DNA of 64,000 bases from Enterococcus crotali (GCF_000633635.1 NZ_AYPQ01000007.1:30899-94898), one strand, 5' to 3'; numbered from the stretch's first letter, positions 29,364 to 38,135 are shown. The notes: generated by a model from the sequence alone, not told the origin. Made by a program: numbers and translations.

Positions 29364-30919
29364 TGAACACGATGGAAGAATATTTAAACCGACTAAAGGC
29401 TGCTTTTGCGGAAGAGGATATAGAAGATTTTAATGAGTTGAAAGAATACTTGTTGGAGCAGCTAGATATCTGTTTGGAAGAAGGACAGACAGAAGCTGAA
29501 GTCGTTGCCGGGCTTGCCCCGCCAGAAGAGGTGGCAGCAGATTATTATGCAGACTTAAGCTTAGATGCTGCGATCAATGCCAAAACCTCTGTTGTTCCCA
29601 GAGAAGAAATTAAAGAGGTATTCATTCAATCCCAGAAAAAGAGAATGCAGAAGCTTCTAAAAGCAACGCTTAAAGTATTGAAACCGTTACTACTTTTGTT
29701 ATTAGTAGCGTCGTTTGCTTTTTTCTTGATCTATACGGTTAAAGAATTGAATGAAGAACGAAATTTAGCTGGGATTCCAACGATTTTATGTTTCTTATCG
29801 CTAGCACTTATTTTGCAAGTCATAAAAGGCTGGGTCTTTGAAAAAAGGAAATTGATCAATGGTTTATCGCTTGGCTTACTGCTAATAGGAACTATGATGC
29901 TATTGTTTTTTTCTGTCACAGGTCAATTAATGTATACGGGCAGACAATATTATAAAGAAATCAGTCTTTCTTCTAACGATCATGCTGCATTTAGCTTTGA
30001 TTCAGATGCAGATGTTGAAATCACGACTGTAGAAGTATCTAGTGCAGATAAACCAAGTTTGATGGTCAAAGGCAGATTTAAAGAGAGTGATATTAAGAAA
30101 ATTGAAGAAGGTCTGTATGATAACAAGGTCAACTTGAGTTTAGATGAAGAAAATCTTTTTGATACATTCACTCGAACAGGACGTTCAGAAGTGATTTTCT
30201 TTATACCAAAAGGAACGATCTTGGATGATTTCCACTTAGGGCTAAGTCGGGGAGATTTGCGGCTGTTGGATATTCAAACAAAGAATTTCGATTTAGATTT
30301 GATTTCAGGTGATGTTTATGCGAAAAATATTATCGCAGATGAAGGGAAGATCAGAAGTGATTATGGTGATGTAATCATAGAGGAATCTGCTATGAACTTA
30401 GATGTTAAGAGTACTTCTGGAAAAACGGTTATCACCGGAATGTTAGGAGACCTGACAATTGAGGGGGATCAAGGTCTCTCTATTTTAAAATTCTTGCGTT
30501 CAGATAATGTCGTATTAAATAATCATTCGGGGCGGATGATTTTAGAAGATTCTGAAACAAAAAAACTTACAGCGACTGCAACAAACGGTCAAGTAATTGT
30601 CAAACGAACAAATGGCGACCTCTCATTAGTCAATGATAGTGGGAAGATTGTCTCAGAAGAAAATAAAGGAACGTTAGAGTTGAAAAATGGTTCCGGTCCA
30701 ACAATCGCTGTCCAAAGCAGCAAATTAAATGCACGTGTCTCTAGTCAATCAGGTTTCATCAAATGGCTGCAAGATCCTAGCCAACTAGTTAAAGTTACTG
30801 TAAATACAGAGACGGGTGAATTGAAAAATGATTTCTCTGATGTATCAGGGAACGAAAAATATAGCATTGACGTAAAATCAAAATCGGGAGATGTCAAGAT
30901 TCTAAAGAAAGTTGAATAA
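29363..30919 (+). CDS. HAAS/DUF1700-DUF4097 membrane protein partnered with PadR
   Basis: The N-terminal 75 residues (MEEYLNRLKAAFAEEDIEDF...) form a HAAS/DUF1700 helical domain that typically contacts PadR-type partners. Three to four membrane helices follow (about residues 100-195). The extracellular C-terminal 320 residues form a DUF4097-type beta-repeat domain with many SG-D and LxVKxxSG repeats. It resembles envelope-stress sensors and LiaX-like surface proteins in its C-terminal half, though the N-terminal part differs. GGGAGG lies 8 bases before the GTG. It is 518 residues. Confidence 0.82.
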   Translation: MNTMEEYLNRLKAAFAEEDIEDFNELKEYLLEQLDICLEEGQTEAEVVAGLAPPEEVAADYYADLSLDAAINAKTSVVPREEIKEVFIQSQKKRMQKLLKATLKVLKPLLLLLLVASFAFFLIYTVKELNEERNLAGIPTILCFLSLALILQVIKGWVFEKRKLINGLSLGLLLIGTMMLLFFSVTGQLMYTGRQYYKEISLSSNDHAAFSFDSDADVEITTVEVSSADKPSLMVKGRFKESDIKKIEEGLYDNKVNLSLDEENLFDTFTRTGRSEVIFFIPKGTILDDFHLGLSRGDLRLLDIQTKNFDLDLISGDVYAKNIIADEGKIRSDYGDVIIEESAMNLDVKSTSGKTVITGMLGDLTIEGDQGLSILKFLRSDNVVLNNHSGRMILEDSETKKLTATATNGQVIVKRTNGDLSLVNDSGKIVSEENKGTLELKNGSGPTIAVQSSKLNARVSSQSGFIKWLQDPSQLVKVTVNTETGELKNDFSDVSGNEKYSIDVKSKSGDVKILKKVE

Positions 30920-30982
30920 AATCAATCGAAGATAATATTTAGAGCGATGCTGGTAAATGTTGCGTTGATTTGAATTATTCAA

Positions 30983-31027
30983 AAGGAGAGTTGGGCGAAA
31001 CGCTACAAGTTTTGTCTAGCTCTCCTT
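30983..31027 (+). terminator. Hairpin after the PadR operon
   Basis: AAGGAGAG pairs with CTCTCCTT around a 29-base loop. The tail is A-rich rather than T-rich, so termination is uncertain. Confidence 0.4.
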
Positions 31028-31103
31028 AAAAATGAAATGATTGAGTAGGAAGAGGGACGTTGGCTCACTACTTTCTAGAAAAAAGGTTTTTAAAGGAGAA
31101 AAA

Positions 31104-31616
31104 ATGTTTAAAAAAAGGAAAATAAAAAAATGGTTTGAACATGCTCAGCAAGCTTTGAATGAAAATCAGCTGCAGCAAGCTGTCTACTTTTTCAAATTGG
31201 TTATTGAAACAAGCATCAAAAATGGTGGTATCCAATTAAATGAATGTTTTAGTTCGTTTGTTTTATTGGGAGATATTTATAACGAGGAACAATGCGTTGA
31301 AGAAGCAGACCAACTGTATCGAATGGCTGCAGGAATGGATTTCTCAGCAAAATTTGTTTTACTAAAAAAAGAGCTATTTCATGATGATTCAAGCTATGAA
31401 ATAGACAGAAAAGAATGGCTGAAAAAAAATATGATCGATTCCACAGATATTATCCAAGCGAGTGACAGCAAAAATTGGACATTCCTCATCGAAGAAGGAG
31501 AAATCAATTATCTAAGAAGGACCTCTTCTAAAGAAATAAATAAGGCAACAGTAGAGGAATTTGATGTGGAGTCTTTGTGGATGTATGAAGAGTATTTAGA
31601 TTCACCTAGTATGTAA
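31104..31616 (+). CDS. Hypothetical protein, TPR-like helical N terminus
   Basis: This 170-residue cytoplasmic protein has a basic start (MFKKRKIKKWFEHAQQAL). Two helix-turn-helix units resembling tetratricopeptide repeats follow (about residues 8-80: ALNENQLQQAVYFFKLVIE and LGDIYNEEQCVEEADQLYRMA), then an acidic C-terminal half without a known motif. ATG 31104 is chosen because AAAGGAG lies 5 bases upstream; the frame extends to 31041 without a ribosome binding site. It probably mediates protein contacts; partner unknown. Confidence 0.65.
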   Translation: MFKKRKIKKWFEHAQQALNENQLQQAVYFFKLVIETSIKNGGIQLNECFSSFVLLGDIYNEEQCVEEADQLYRMAAGMDFSAKFVLLKKELFHDDSSYEIDRKEWLKKNMIDSTDIIQASDSKNWTFLIEEGEINYLRRTSSKEINKATVEEFDVESLWMYEEYLDSPSM

Positions 31617-31636
31617 ATAGTACAACCAAAGGGAAT

Positions 31637-31686
31637 AAAACGCAGGGTTTGAAAATCGATTTTCTCGAATTTCGCTCTGTTTTTTG
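31637..31686 (+). terminator. Probable terminator after the TPR-like gene
   Basis: AACGCAGGGTTTGAAAA pairs imperfectly with TTTTCTCGAATTTCGCTCTGTT, then a T run follows. Confidence 0.6.
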
Positions 31687-31794
31687 CTTCAATGGACAAA
31701 CAACAAAATTTTTAGTTAAGCTACAAAAAAGTTAGAAAACGTTATTGTATTTTCACAATAAAACCAGATAAACAAAAAAGATTCTGACACTTTG

Positions 31795-31823
31795 TTGACT
31801 ATGAAATTGTTTTTCTTTAAAAT
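31795..31823 (+). promoter_or_regulatory. Promoter of a predicted small RNA
   Basis: TTGACT and TAAAAT are spaced by 17 bases and each matches consensus at 5 of 6 positions. No protein-coding frame follows; a terminator lies 225 bases downstream. Confidence 0.65.
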
Positions 31824-31829
31824 GAGTAA

Positions 31830-32085
31830 TAGATAGAAACGAATAGAATAAAAAAAGGCACTTCACAGATCAGTTGGCGCTGATCCATGAAGCCCTGAGA
31901 AGTCAGAGAATGCTGACCAATCAAGTTGCCCGTGTCAATGCGTAACATCGACATATTCCATTTTACTCAATTTTGGGAGAAATATCTAGAACTTTCTTTG
32001 TCAGAGTTGAAGATGGATAATGTGATGTCTATTTGTTGAACATGCAATGGTGTTGGTGTACTTTGCCAACACCATTTTTTATTTT
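31830..32085 (+). ncRNA. Predicted structured small RNA, possibly 6S-like
   Basis: Between a good promoter and a strong terminator lie about 255 bases without any frame longer than a few codons. The 5' segment AACGAATAGA (31837-31846) can pair with TCTATTTGTT (about 32028-32037) near the 3' end, closing the molecule on itself. Inside are a two-part hairpin (CTTCA..GATCAG / CTGATC..TGAAG, near 31862-31890) and a TCAG/CTGA hairpin. GGCA/TGCC pairs enclose these. End-pairing and length recall 6S RNA, but I cannot recognise the conserved 6S bubble. It is not tmRNA, RNase P RNA, SRP RNA or a riboswitch class that I know. Confidence 0.5.
32046..32085 (+). terminator. Terminator of the predicted small RNA
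   Basis: AATGGTGTTGG (32046-32056) pairs with CCAACACCATT (32066-32076), followed by T5-A-T4. Confidence 0.9.
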
Positions 32086-32086
32086 G

Positions 32087-32499
32087 TTTCTATCTGAAGG
32101 TAAAGATTTGTATGAGCTGCTGGCTGATGAATGAAGCCGACATGCTTTAGCTAGCTAGTAAATAGGAACTTTGCCAGACTGAAGAGCCAAAGACCTACAA
32201 ATACTTATAGAATCGTTAAGGTGGTAATGTTCTGTTTAGTAAAAAGTAGTCTTTGGTGGTTCAAAGGATACAAACGGGAGTGAGAGCATAGAGAAATTGA
32301 TGAATTCTAGACAAGTCAATTTATTTTAGCTTGAGCGCCTGTTTGTATTTTTAGTTGGGAACAGTTCATCTGTGAACCGTTGAGTGAGAATAATTAAATG
32401 AAAGATATAGAGAAGCTGAACTAAGAGCGTTGATGCAAAGGAAGACCCCCTTTGATAGTATATCATCGTTTTTAATTCAGCTTTTAATTGTTGGATAAG
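32087..32499. other. Gene-free stretch with a second large hairpin
   Basis: No frame with a ribosome binding site is visible. A nested inverted repeat spans about 32271-32350: outer TACAAAC..GG / CC..GTTTGTA and inner AAATTGA / TCAATTT, followed by TTTTTAG. Another branched hairpin at 32410-32482 (AGCTGAA / TTCAGCT) probably ends the minus-strand gene beyond it. The first could be the terminator of a second short transcript. Confidence 0.4.
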
Positions 32500-33390
32500 T
32501 TATGTTTCTTTATAGATAGTTGCTTCGATTTCAGAACGTTTTTCTTCTAAAAATGGCGGTAAGGCAAGGTGCTCGCCTAAGGAGCTTAATGGTTCATCAA
32601 TCGTAAATCCAGGTGTCAAGGTTGCAAACTCAACTCGAGTGCCTCCTGGTTCTCTGATGTAGAGACTTTTAAAATAACCGCGATGGACGATTTTTTCAAT
32701 GTCCCATCCTTGTTCTTTCGCTTTTTCATATAGTTCATCCAATTTTTTTTCATCTTGAACTGAAAAAGCAACATGATCCATACTTCCTCGGCCCATTCGT
32801 GTTTTATCTGCTGTTGCGGTTGGCAGAAGTTGAATATGATCCGTTTTATTGAGTTGGATTTTTCCTTGTTCGCTTTTCCAGCCTACTAGTTGATAAAAGA
32901 AATCAGCCGTTTTTTTAGGATCGGCAACGTGAAATTCAGTAGATAAAAGCCCTAGAATTTGTTTGTCGCCTGGAATAGCATTATCCACCTGCAGCTCTTG
33001 TGGTAGTGGTTCTTGCTCAACTTCAACCAAATGGATCTTTACTTGATCCTTATCTGTAAAATGAAGTCTATTTTGTTTTTTAGTAAATTCAATCTGAGCA
33101 TCAGTTAAGTGTTGTTCCCAAAAAAGCAGACTACCTTTAGGGATTTTTAATCCGATCGTACTTAAAAAACTAATCTTATCATAGCGTTGTGCTAATGATG
33201 GAACCACAAAAAAGGTAATAACGGAACCAGGTGTGCCAGCATAGTCACCGTAGTAGTAATGCAGCATCTTATGATTATCTTGATTAACGGTTTTCTTTAC
33301 AAAACGCAATCCAAGGATAGTTGTATAAAAGAAATGATTTTCCTCAGCAAATCTTGTTAATAGTGAAACATGATGAATAGGTGCGAACAT
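32500..33390 (-). CDS. VOC-family ring-cleaving dioxygenase/glyoxalase-like protein (MhqO type)
   Basis: Two vicinal-oxygen-chelate halves are visible. The first (about residues 1-130) starts with IHHVSLLTRFAEENHFFYTTILGL. The second (about 150-270) has LSTEFHVADPKKTADFFYQL, MDHVAFSVQ and YIREPGGTRVEFATLTPGF. This resembles MhqO/MhqA-like proteins that detoxify quinones and similar electrophiles; metal ligands would be the two His and a Glu in VEFA. The ATG is preceded by AAGGAGG. A promoter and a perfect palindrome upstream suggest repression by a small-molecule-sensing regulator that is not encoded next to it. Confidence 0.83.
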   Translation of the reverse strand: MFAPIHHVSLLTRFAEENHFFYTTILGLRFVKKTVNQDNHKMLHYYYGDYAGTPGSVITFFVVPSLAQRYDKISFLSTIGLKIPKGSLLFWEQHLTDAQIEFTKKQNRLHFTDKDQVKIHLVEVEQEPLPQELQVDNAIPGDKQILGLLSTEFHVADPKKTADFFYQLVGWKSEQGKIQLNKTDHIQLLPTATADKTRMGRGSMDHVAFSVQDEKKLDELYEKAKEQGWDIEKIVHRGYFKSLYIREPGGTRVEFATLTPGFTIDEPLSSLGEHLALPPFLEEKRSEIEATIYKET

Positions 33391-33417
33391 TGGAAAGCCT
33401 CCTTACATTTTTAACTC

Positions 33418-33434
33418 ACTTACTAAAAGTAAGT
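33418..33434. promoter_or_regulatory. Palindromic operator of the VOC gene
   Basis: ACTTACT-AAA-AGTAAGT is a perfect inverted repeat with 7-base arms. It overlaps the -10 of the minus-strand promoter (TTGAAC 33455-33460, TATACT 33432-33437, spacer 17), the usual position for a MarR- or TetR-type repressor. Confidence 0.65.
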
Positions 33435-33460
33435 ATAAGGTGTATAAATAAATAGTTCAA
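33432..33460 (-). promoter_or_regulatory. Promoter of the VOC gene
   Basis: On the minus strand TTGAAC and TATACT are spaced by 17 bases, about 40 bases before the ATG. Confidence 0.65.
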
Positions 33461-33554
33461 GTATTTCGCTTTTTAACAGGGGTTTTCTTCATAGCCAGAT
33501 AGCATAAAAAATGGTAGAATAGCCAAGACAAATCAAGTAGAAAGAGTGACAAAT

Positions 33555-34586
33555 ATGCTTAGTACAGAAGATTTTGATTTTGATTTACCAGAGGAACTCA
33601 TTGCTCAGACGCCTTTGAAAGATCGGACAAGTTCCCGTCTTTTAGTTTTAAATCGGGAAACAAAAGAAATAGAAGACAAACATTTTCATGAAATCATTGA
33701 TGAATTAAATGCAGGAGATGCTTTGGTCATGAATGATACAAGGGTGTTGCCAGCTCGATTATATGGAGAAAAACCTGAAACCGGCGGGCATTTAGAAGTG
33801 CTGCTTTTAACAAATACAGAAGGTGATACTTGGGAGACATTGATTAAACCTGCTAAGCGGGCGAAAGTCGGTACCCAAATCAGTTTTGGTGATGGTCGCC
33901 TAACCGCAACTGTTATTCAGGAACTAGAACATGGCGGACGGATCGTGACATTTAAATATGACGGCATCTTTTTGGAAATTTTAGAATCACTAGGAGAAAT
34001 GCCTTTGCCACCTTATATTAAAGAACGTCTAGAAGATCCTGACCGGTATCAAACAGTCTATGCAAAAGAAAATGGCTCTGCTGCTGCCCCTACAGCGGGT
34101 TTACACTTTACGCAGGAACTACTTAGTAAAATCCAGTCAAAGGGCGTGAAGCTCGTTTATTTGACCTTACACGTCGGTTTAGGCACATTCCGGCCGGTTA
34201 GTGTAGATAACATATCAGAACATGAAATGCATAGTGAATTTTATCGGTTAACAGAAGAAGCCGCGGCTCAATTAAATGATGTTCGTCAAAATGGTGGAAA
34301 AATCGTTGCCGTAGGTACAACATCGATTCGTACATTAGAAACGATCGGAACGAAATTTGACGGACAAATCAAAGCAGATAGCGGCTGGACAGATATTTTT
34401 ATTACGCCGGGCTATGAATTTAAAATTGTCCAAGCGTTTTCAACGAATTTCCATTTACCTAAATCGACATTGGTAATGTTGGTCAGTGCCTTTGCGGGTA
34501 GAGATTTGACCCTGACTGCTTATCAGCATGCAATCGATGAACGCTATCGCTTCTTTAGCTTTGGTGATGCCATGTTTGTGAAGTAA
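33555..34586 (+). CDS. queA: S-adenosylmethionine:tRNA ribosyltransferase-isomerase
   Basis: QueA adds the epoxy-cyclopentane ring, taken from the ribose of SAM, to 7-aminomethyl-7-deazaguanine in tRNA during queuosine synthesis. Family signatures are dense: [21 protein letters not shown] at the start, [46 protein letters not shown] and [17 protein letters not shown] [13 protein letters not shown]. The 343-residue length is standard. I use ATG 33555 with AAAGAG upstream; GTG 33546 would add three residues. The next pathway enzyme, queH, also lies in this window at 50.4 kb. Confidence 0.97.
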   Translation: MLSTEDFDFDLPEELIAQTPLKDRTSSRLLVLNRETKEIEDKHFHEIIDELNAGDALVMNDTRVLPARLYGEKPETGGHLEVLLLTNTEGDTWETLIKPAKRAKVGTQISFGDGRLTATVIQELEHGGRIVTFKYDGIFLEILESLGEMPLPPYIKERLEDPDRYQTVYAKENGSAAAPTAGLHFTQELLSKIQSKGVKLVYLTLHVGLGTFRPVSVDNISEHEMHSEFYRLTEEAAAQLNDVRQNGGKIVAVGTTSIRTLETIGTKFDGQIKADSGWTDIFITPGYEFKIVQAFSTNFHLPKSTLVMLVSAFAGRDLTLTAYQHAIDERYRFFSFGDAMFVK

Positions 34587-34598
34587 TTGCAGAAAATA

Positions 34599-34697
34599 AA
34601 AAACTCGTTCTGCCTCTAATCGAGCGGAGTGTAGGATAAATGCATTTTTAATACATTTATCCCACTCGTTCAAGATTAGAAGAGAATGAGTTTTTTG
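34599..34697. terminator. Nested bidirectional terminator between queA and spx
   Basis: AAAAACTCgTTCT...CTAATC pairs with GATTAG..GAATGAGTTTTT. A second stem sits inside (GTG..GGATAAATG / CATTTATCC..CAC). T-rich tails occur on both strands between convergent genes. Confidence 0.85.
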
Positions 34698-34724
34698 ATT
34701 AGTTTGGATTCGAGGCAGTAACAG

Positions 34725-35123
34725 TTATAAACCGCTTAAAAGTAATGTTTGAGATAATTCTCTTTTACGAACTGATCTAGGCAGGAAACAGCGAATTTCA
34801 TCTTCATTAAAACCAATCTGTAATCTTTTTTCATCGATCATGATTGGACGACGAAGCAGTCCTGGATTGTCTTTAACCAATTCCAATAGAGCATGTAACG
34901 GCAATTCGTTGATATCTATATCTAATTTTTGAAAAACTTTGGAACGAATCGAAATGATATCTTCCGTTCCTTCCTCAGTAAGGATCAATATATTTTTTAG
35001 TTCATCTAATGTAATAGGAGTAGTGCCAAAATTCTTTTCTTCAAATGGAATTTCATGATCGATCAGCCATCTCCGCGCTTTTCTACATGATGTGCAGCTA
35101 TTTGTCGTATACAATTTTAACAT
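34725..35123 (-). CDS. spx: Spx-family transcriptional regulator
   Basis: This ArsC/Spx-fold protein binds the alpha C-terminal domain of RNA polymerase and redirects transcription under thiol stress. The redox switch CTSC occupies residues 10-13 (LYTTNSCTSCRKARRWL), and the family motif LLRRPIMIDEKRLQIGFNEDEIRCFLP is near residues 90-115. The 132-residue size is standard. Several Spx paralogues exist in enterococci, and I cannot tell which one this is. The predicted promoter and a GAAAGGA ribosome binding site lie upstream. Confidence 0.93.
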   Translation of the reverse strand: MLKLYTTNSCTSCRKARRWLIDHEIPFEEKNFGTTPITLDELKNILILTEEGTEDIISIRSKVFQKLDIDINELPLHALLELVKDNPGLLRRPIMIDEKRLQIGFNEDEIRCFLPRSVRKRELSQTLLLSGL

Positions 35124-35169
35124 ATTTTTCAGTCCTTTCGAAAATATTGGTACATACCTCTTAATAACT

Positions 35170-35198
35170 ATAATATACGAAAAGTAAAAAAATCACAA
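35170..35198 (-). promoter_or_regulatory. Predicted spx promoter
   Basis: On the minus strand TTGTGA (35193-35198) and TATTAT (35170-35175) are spaced by 17 bases. Confidence 0.45.
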
Positions 35199-35463
35199 AA
35201 TAAATGCTTACAAAATAGCTGTTTATTTCTATCAAAAGGTAGAAATAGCTAAAAATTCACAAACTTTTGTTATTTTTGTTGAACAAAATACAATATCGAT
35301 GATGATGATGAGTAATTCACTTTGTTATGTAAGAATTTAGCGTCATCAGGATATTCTCTACGATCATTTATAAACGTTTTCAAAAAAGTGGATCGAAAAA
35401 AAATTGAGACGTTCCTTTTTATTTCATAAGATACAACTTGACTGTTGGGTGACCTGATAGTTT
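35199..35463. other. spx-merR divergent intergenic region
   Basis: It contains a hairpin at 35216-35251 (TAGCT..TATTTCTA / TAGAAATA..AGCTA) without a clear T tail. A possible merR promoter follows: TTGACT near 35437 with TATGCT 19 bases later, a spacing typical of MerR-activated promoters. That -10 overlaps the first ATG of merR. No gene is seen. Confidence 0.4.
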
Positions 35464-36276
35464 ATGCTAGAACACAATCACAGTGAGGAGGAGAGGAAAA
35501 TAGAAACGTATTTAACTATGGGACAATTAGCGGAGTTGATGTCTATCTCTAAACATCAGATTCGTTACAATGAGGAAAAAGGGTTGCTAACACCAGCGTT
35601 GATCGATGTGAATGGCTATCATAAGTATGGCATGGATCAGGTGTATCAGCTGTCAAACATTCTCTTACTGCGTAATATAGGGGTATCAACAGCTCAAATA
35701 GCGCAGTTTATGACGAATCAGGATGATGTTTGGGCAGAAGAGACGTTAAAGGAAACCTTGAAAGCAACAGAGGTAAAATTACAACAGCTGCTCTCAGCCA
35801 AAGAGCAGATCGAGCGTTTGCTACCAGAAATCGAGCAAAAAGATGAAAGCTATCTTAACTTACCAGAAAGAACATTGAATAAAATTTATTCGTATCCAAT
35901 GACGGAGAAGTTGAATATCTCGGAATTCTATAAAGCAATAAAAAATAGTCAAAGAAATCGTTCACTATTTGGGGAATCATTTTACTATTTAGTGAATGCC
36001 CAACAAATCGAGGTTTATGTCGAAGGTGAGGGTTCAACGGGTCAGCGAATGTTACAAGCCGGGGATTATCTAGTGAAAAGAGTTTGGATTGCAACAGAAG
36101 AGGAGTTGTTAGAAGCAATCAACGTTTTTAGTAAAGAAGTCAACATTCCGTTTTTTGAGGGAGCTGAAATCATTGTTAAAGAGACTGCTTATTCTTCGAT
36201 TTTGATGAATAATAAACTTTTATATGAATTACAATACTTTATTTCGGTGAAAGAAGGAGTACCCCATGGATCATAA
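35464..36276 (+). CDS. MerR-family transcriptional regulator with C-terminal effector domain
   Basis: The N-terminal winged helix (about residues 17-90) has the MerR pattern: YLTMGQLAELMSISKHQIRYNEEKGLL, then GYHKYGMDQVYQLSNILLLRNIG. A coiled-coil dimer helix follows (about 95-135) and a C-terminal domain of about 130 residues resembling GyrI/BmrR-type ligand-binding domains. The start is uncertain. ATG 35464 has a poor ribosome binding site, while GAGGAGGAGAGG at 35482-35493 precedes only an ATA codon and, 24 bases on, ATG 35518. The end overlaps the acetyltransferase start by 11 bases. It probably controls its own operon. Confidence 0.85.
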   Translation: MLEHNHSEEERKIETYLTMGQLAELMSISKHQIRYNEEKGLLTPALIDVNGYHKYGMDQVYQLSNILLLRNIGVSTAQIAQFMTNQDDVWAEETLKETLKATEVKLQQLLSAKEQIERLLPEIEQKDESYLNLPERTLNKIYSYPMTEKLNISEFYKAIKNSQRNRSLFGESFYYLVNAQQIEVYVEGEGSTGQRMLQAGDYLVKRVWIATEEELLEAINVFSKEVNIPFFEGAEIIVKETAYSSILMNNKLLYELQYFISVKEGVPHGS

Positions 36277-36877
36277 AATAGAGTTAGTTGCTCGAAATCA
36301 GTTGCCTGAACATGAAGTAAGACAGCTTCTACAGTTGCTTCTGACCTCGTTTGCAGATAAATTTTCCGGAATTCGGTTAGCGGCAAAGGACAAGTTAGCT
36401 ACACTGCTTTATTTTGAGCAACATTATGCGTTACCTCAAGCAAGTCCCACTGATTACATCGTGAAAGATGAAAATGAAATTATCGGTATTTTAAGTGTTT
36501 CTGGAAAACCAGCGATACCTAAAAAAACTGCCTATCCGTTTGAGCTATCTAAGAAGTATGGCTTGTTTACTATTTTTAAATATGTTGTATTATTGACAGC
36601 TTTGGAGTATTCACCAGGTGAAAAAGAACATTATATAGAAAATATTGCTGTTCATCAAAGCTATCAAAAACAAGGGATTGCTAAAGCTTTGATCAAGGCC
36701 GCACAAGCAGAAGTAAAAAAAGGAGAGAAGCTCACATTACTAGTTTCAGCGAATAATCATCAGGCACTACGTTTGTACTTAAAGTGTGGTTTTACCATCG
36801 TCAAAAAGAAAAGAAAGCTTATTTTAGGTCTGTTAGTGAATGAAGCAAATTGGCTTTTTATGGAATGGAGCAAATAA
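36266..36877 (+). CDS. GNAT-family N-acetyltransferase
   Basis: This 203-residue acetyltransferase uses acetyl-CoA. The CoA-binding motif A is IENIAVHQSYQKQGIAKALI (about residues 128-147), and motif B is LLVSANNHQALRLYLKCGF. The start is inside the 3' end of merR behind AAGGAG, so expression is coupled. The substrate cannot be inferred. The N-terminal third (residues 1-60) is longer than in minimal GNAT proteins. The operon merR-acetyltransferase-hydrolase looks like a small-molecule response unit. Confidence 0.88.
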   Translation: MDHKIELVARNQLPEHEVRQLLQLLLTSFADKFSGIRLAAKDKLATLLYFEQHYALPQASPTDYIVKDENEIIGILSVSGKPAIPKKTAYPFELSKKYGLFTIFKYVVLLTALEYSPGEKEHYIENIAVHQSYQKQGIAKALIKAAQAEVKKGEKLTLLVSANNHQALRLYLKCGFTIVKKKRKLILGLLVNEANWLFMEWSK

Positions 36878-36878
36878 T

Positions 36879-37883
36879 ATGCGGCGAGGTAGAAAACGTT
36901 TAGTTTGTTTACTAGGTGTGATGATCGCTTTAGGAATATTTGTTTGGTATGAACATTGTTACGAGATGCAAGAGACGAGCAAATGGATCCCATTGTCTAA
37001 AGGGAAGGTCTCAGCTGTAGTGATAGAGCCCGTGAAGCAGCGTTCAAAAGGGATCGTTGTACTTGTCCATGGTGATGCACCAGTTGATGCTACGAACGAG
37101 GGCGGCTATAGACCAATGATGGAACAGTTTGCTAAAGCCGGATTTACGACAATTTCCTGGGCAAAACTTGGAGTAGCTGGCTCTTATGGAAACTGGTTAC
37201 ATCAATCGATGGATGAACGAGCGGCAGAAGTGACCGAAGTCATTCAATGGGCCATGGATCAACCAGAGTTAAATACAGAAAAAATTATTTTATGGGGAGT
37301 AAGCCAAGGTGGCTGGGTCGTGCCAAAAGTAGCAGCGCAAAAGAAGGTGCCGATATCTAAGGTGATCTTAGTTTCCCCAGCAATTAACTGGCTGAGTCAA
37401 AATGATTATTATACAACTGAAAAATTAAAGCGTGAAGGTAAGACGCAAAGACAAATCCAACAATCTTTAGAAGAAGAACAACAAATTGTCTCATTGCTGA
37501 AAAAGAACACATCTTATCAAGAATATCTAGCAAATACACCGGAACAAGAGCCGATGTCAAAAGATCGTTGGATTTTTGTTAAAAAAAACCTATATTCAGA
37601 TGCTCAATTGGACTTAGAACAGATTGAAGTCCCTGTGGATGTATTCCTTGCTGATCATGATGAAAATGTCGATGTTTTAGAAACTGAAAAAACGTATTCA
37701 AAAAAAATTCCTAAAGAATTGTTGACCGTTTTTAAGATTAAAGACGCAGCGCACAGTATGATTTCTTCAACTGTTGCCCAATCTGAATGGGTGACGATAG
37801 GAACTTATCTGTTAGCTCCTAAAGATTTTTTAATGAATAAATCGTTTTTACGGCAATGTTATTTGTCAGTAGAAAAACTGTGA
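36879..37883 (+). CDS. Membrane-anchored alpha/beta hydrolase
   Basis: An N-terminal membrane helix (about residues 6-24) acts as an uncleaved anchor, placing a 300-residue alpha/beta hydrolase outside the cell. The oxyanion strand is VVLVHGDAP. The nucleophile elbow is GVSQGG (Ser near residue 142). The acid is in FLADHDENVD, and the catalytic His is in KDAAHSM. It resembles acyl hydrolases or peptidases of the BAAT/prolyl-oligopeptidase type without clear specificity. ATG 36879 with TGGAGC upstream is preferred to ATG 36840, which lies in the acetyltransferase gene. Confidence 0.82.
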   Translation: MRRGRKRLVCLLGVMIALGIFVWYEHCYEMQETSKWIPLSKGKVSAVVIEPVKQRSKGIVVLVHGDAPVDATNEGGYRPMMEQFAKAGFTTISWAKLGVAGSYGNWLHQSMDERAAEVTEVIQWAMDQPELNTEKIILWGVSQGGWVVPKVAAQKKVPISKVILVSPAINWLSQNDYYTTEKLKREGKTQRQIQQSLEEEQQIVSLLKKNTSYQEYLANTPEQEPMSKDRWIFVKKNLYSDAQLDLEQIEVPVDVFLADHDENVDVLETEKTYSKKIPKELLTVFKIKDAAHSMISSTVAQSEWVTIGTYLLAPKDFLMNKSFLRQCYLSVEKL

Positions 37884-37977
37884 GTAAGACAGGTATAAAA
37901 GGCTCAACTGCGAAAAAAGAAGGACATATTTGTTTTTTTCTATTTATTTAGATTCTGTGAGCGGCTGGAATAAATGT

Positions 37978-38030
37978 AGTGAGATCAAAAATAGCTAGTA
38001 GAGTAGACAATCGTTTGATCTCACTAAATT
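37978..38030 (+). terminator. Terminator-like hairpin after the hydrolase gene
   Basis: AGTGAGATCAAA (37978-37989) pairs perfectly with TTTGATCTCACT (38014-38025), followed by AAATTTTA. Confidence 0.65.
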
Positions 38031-38135
38031 TTAGCCTTAGGATCAAAGGATACCGGATCGATCTCTAAAAGCGAAAATAAAAATAACATAGTATTTTTGC
38101 TATTTTTTTATTATTATAAAGAGGAGGTACAAAGA

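Noticed and set aside
34455..34673. Minus-strand open frame over the queA end
   Set aside because: Shadow of queA and the terminator; no motif and no ribosome site.
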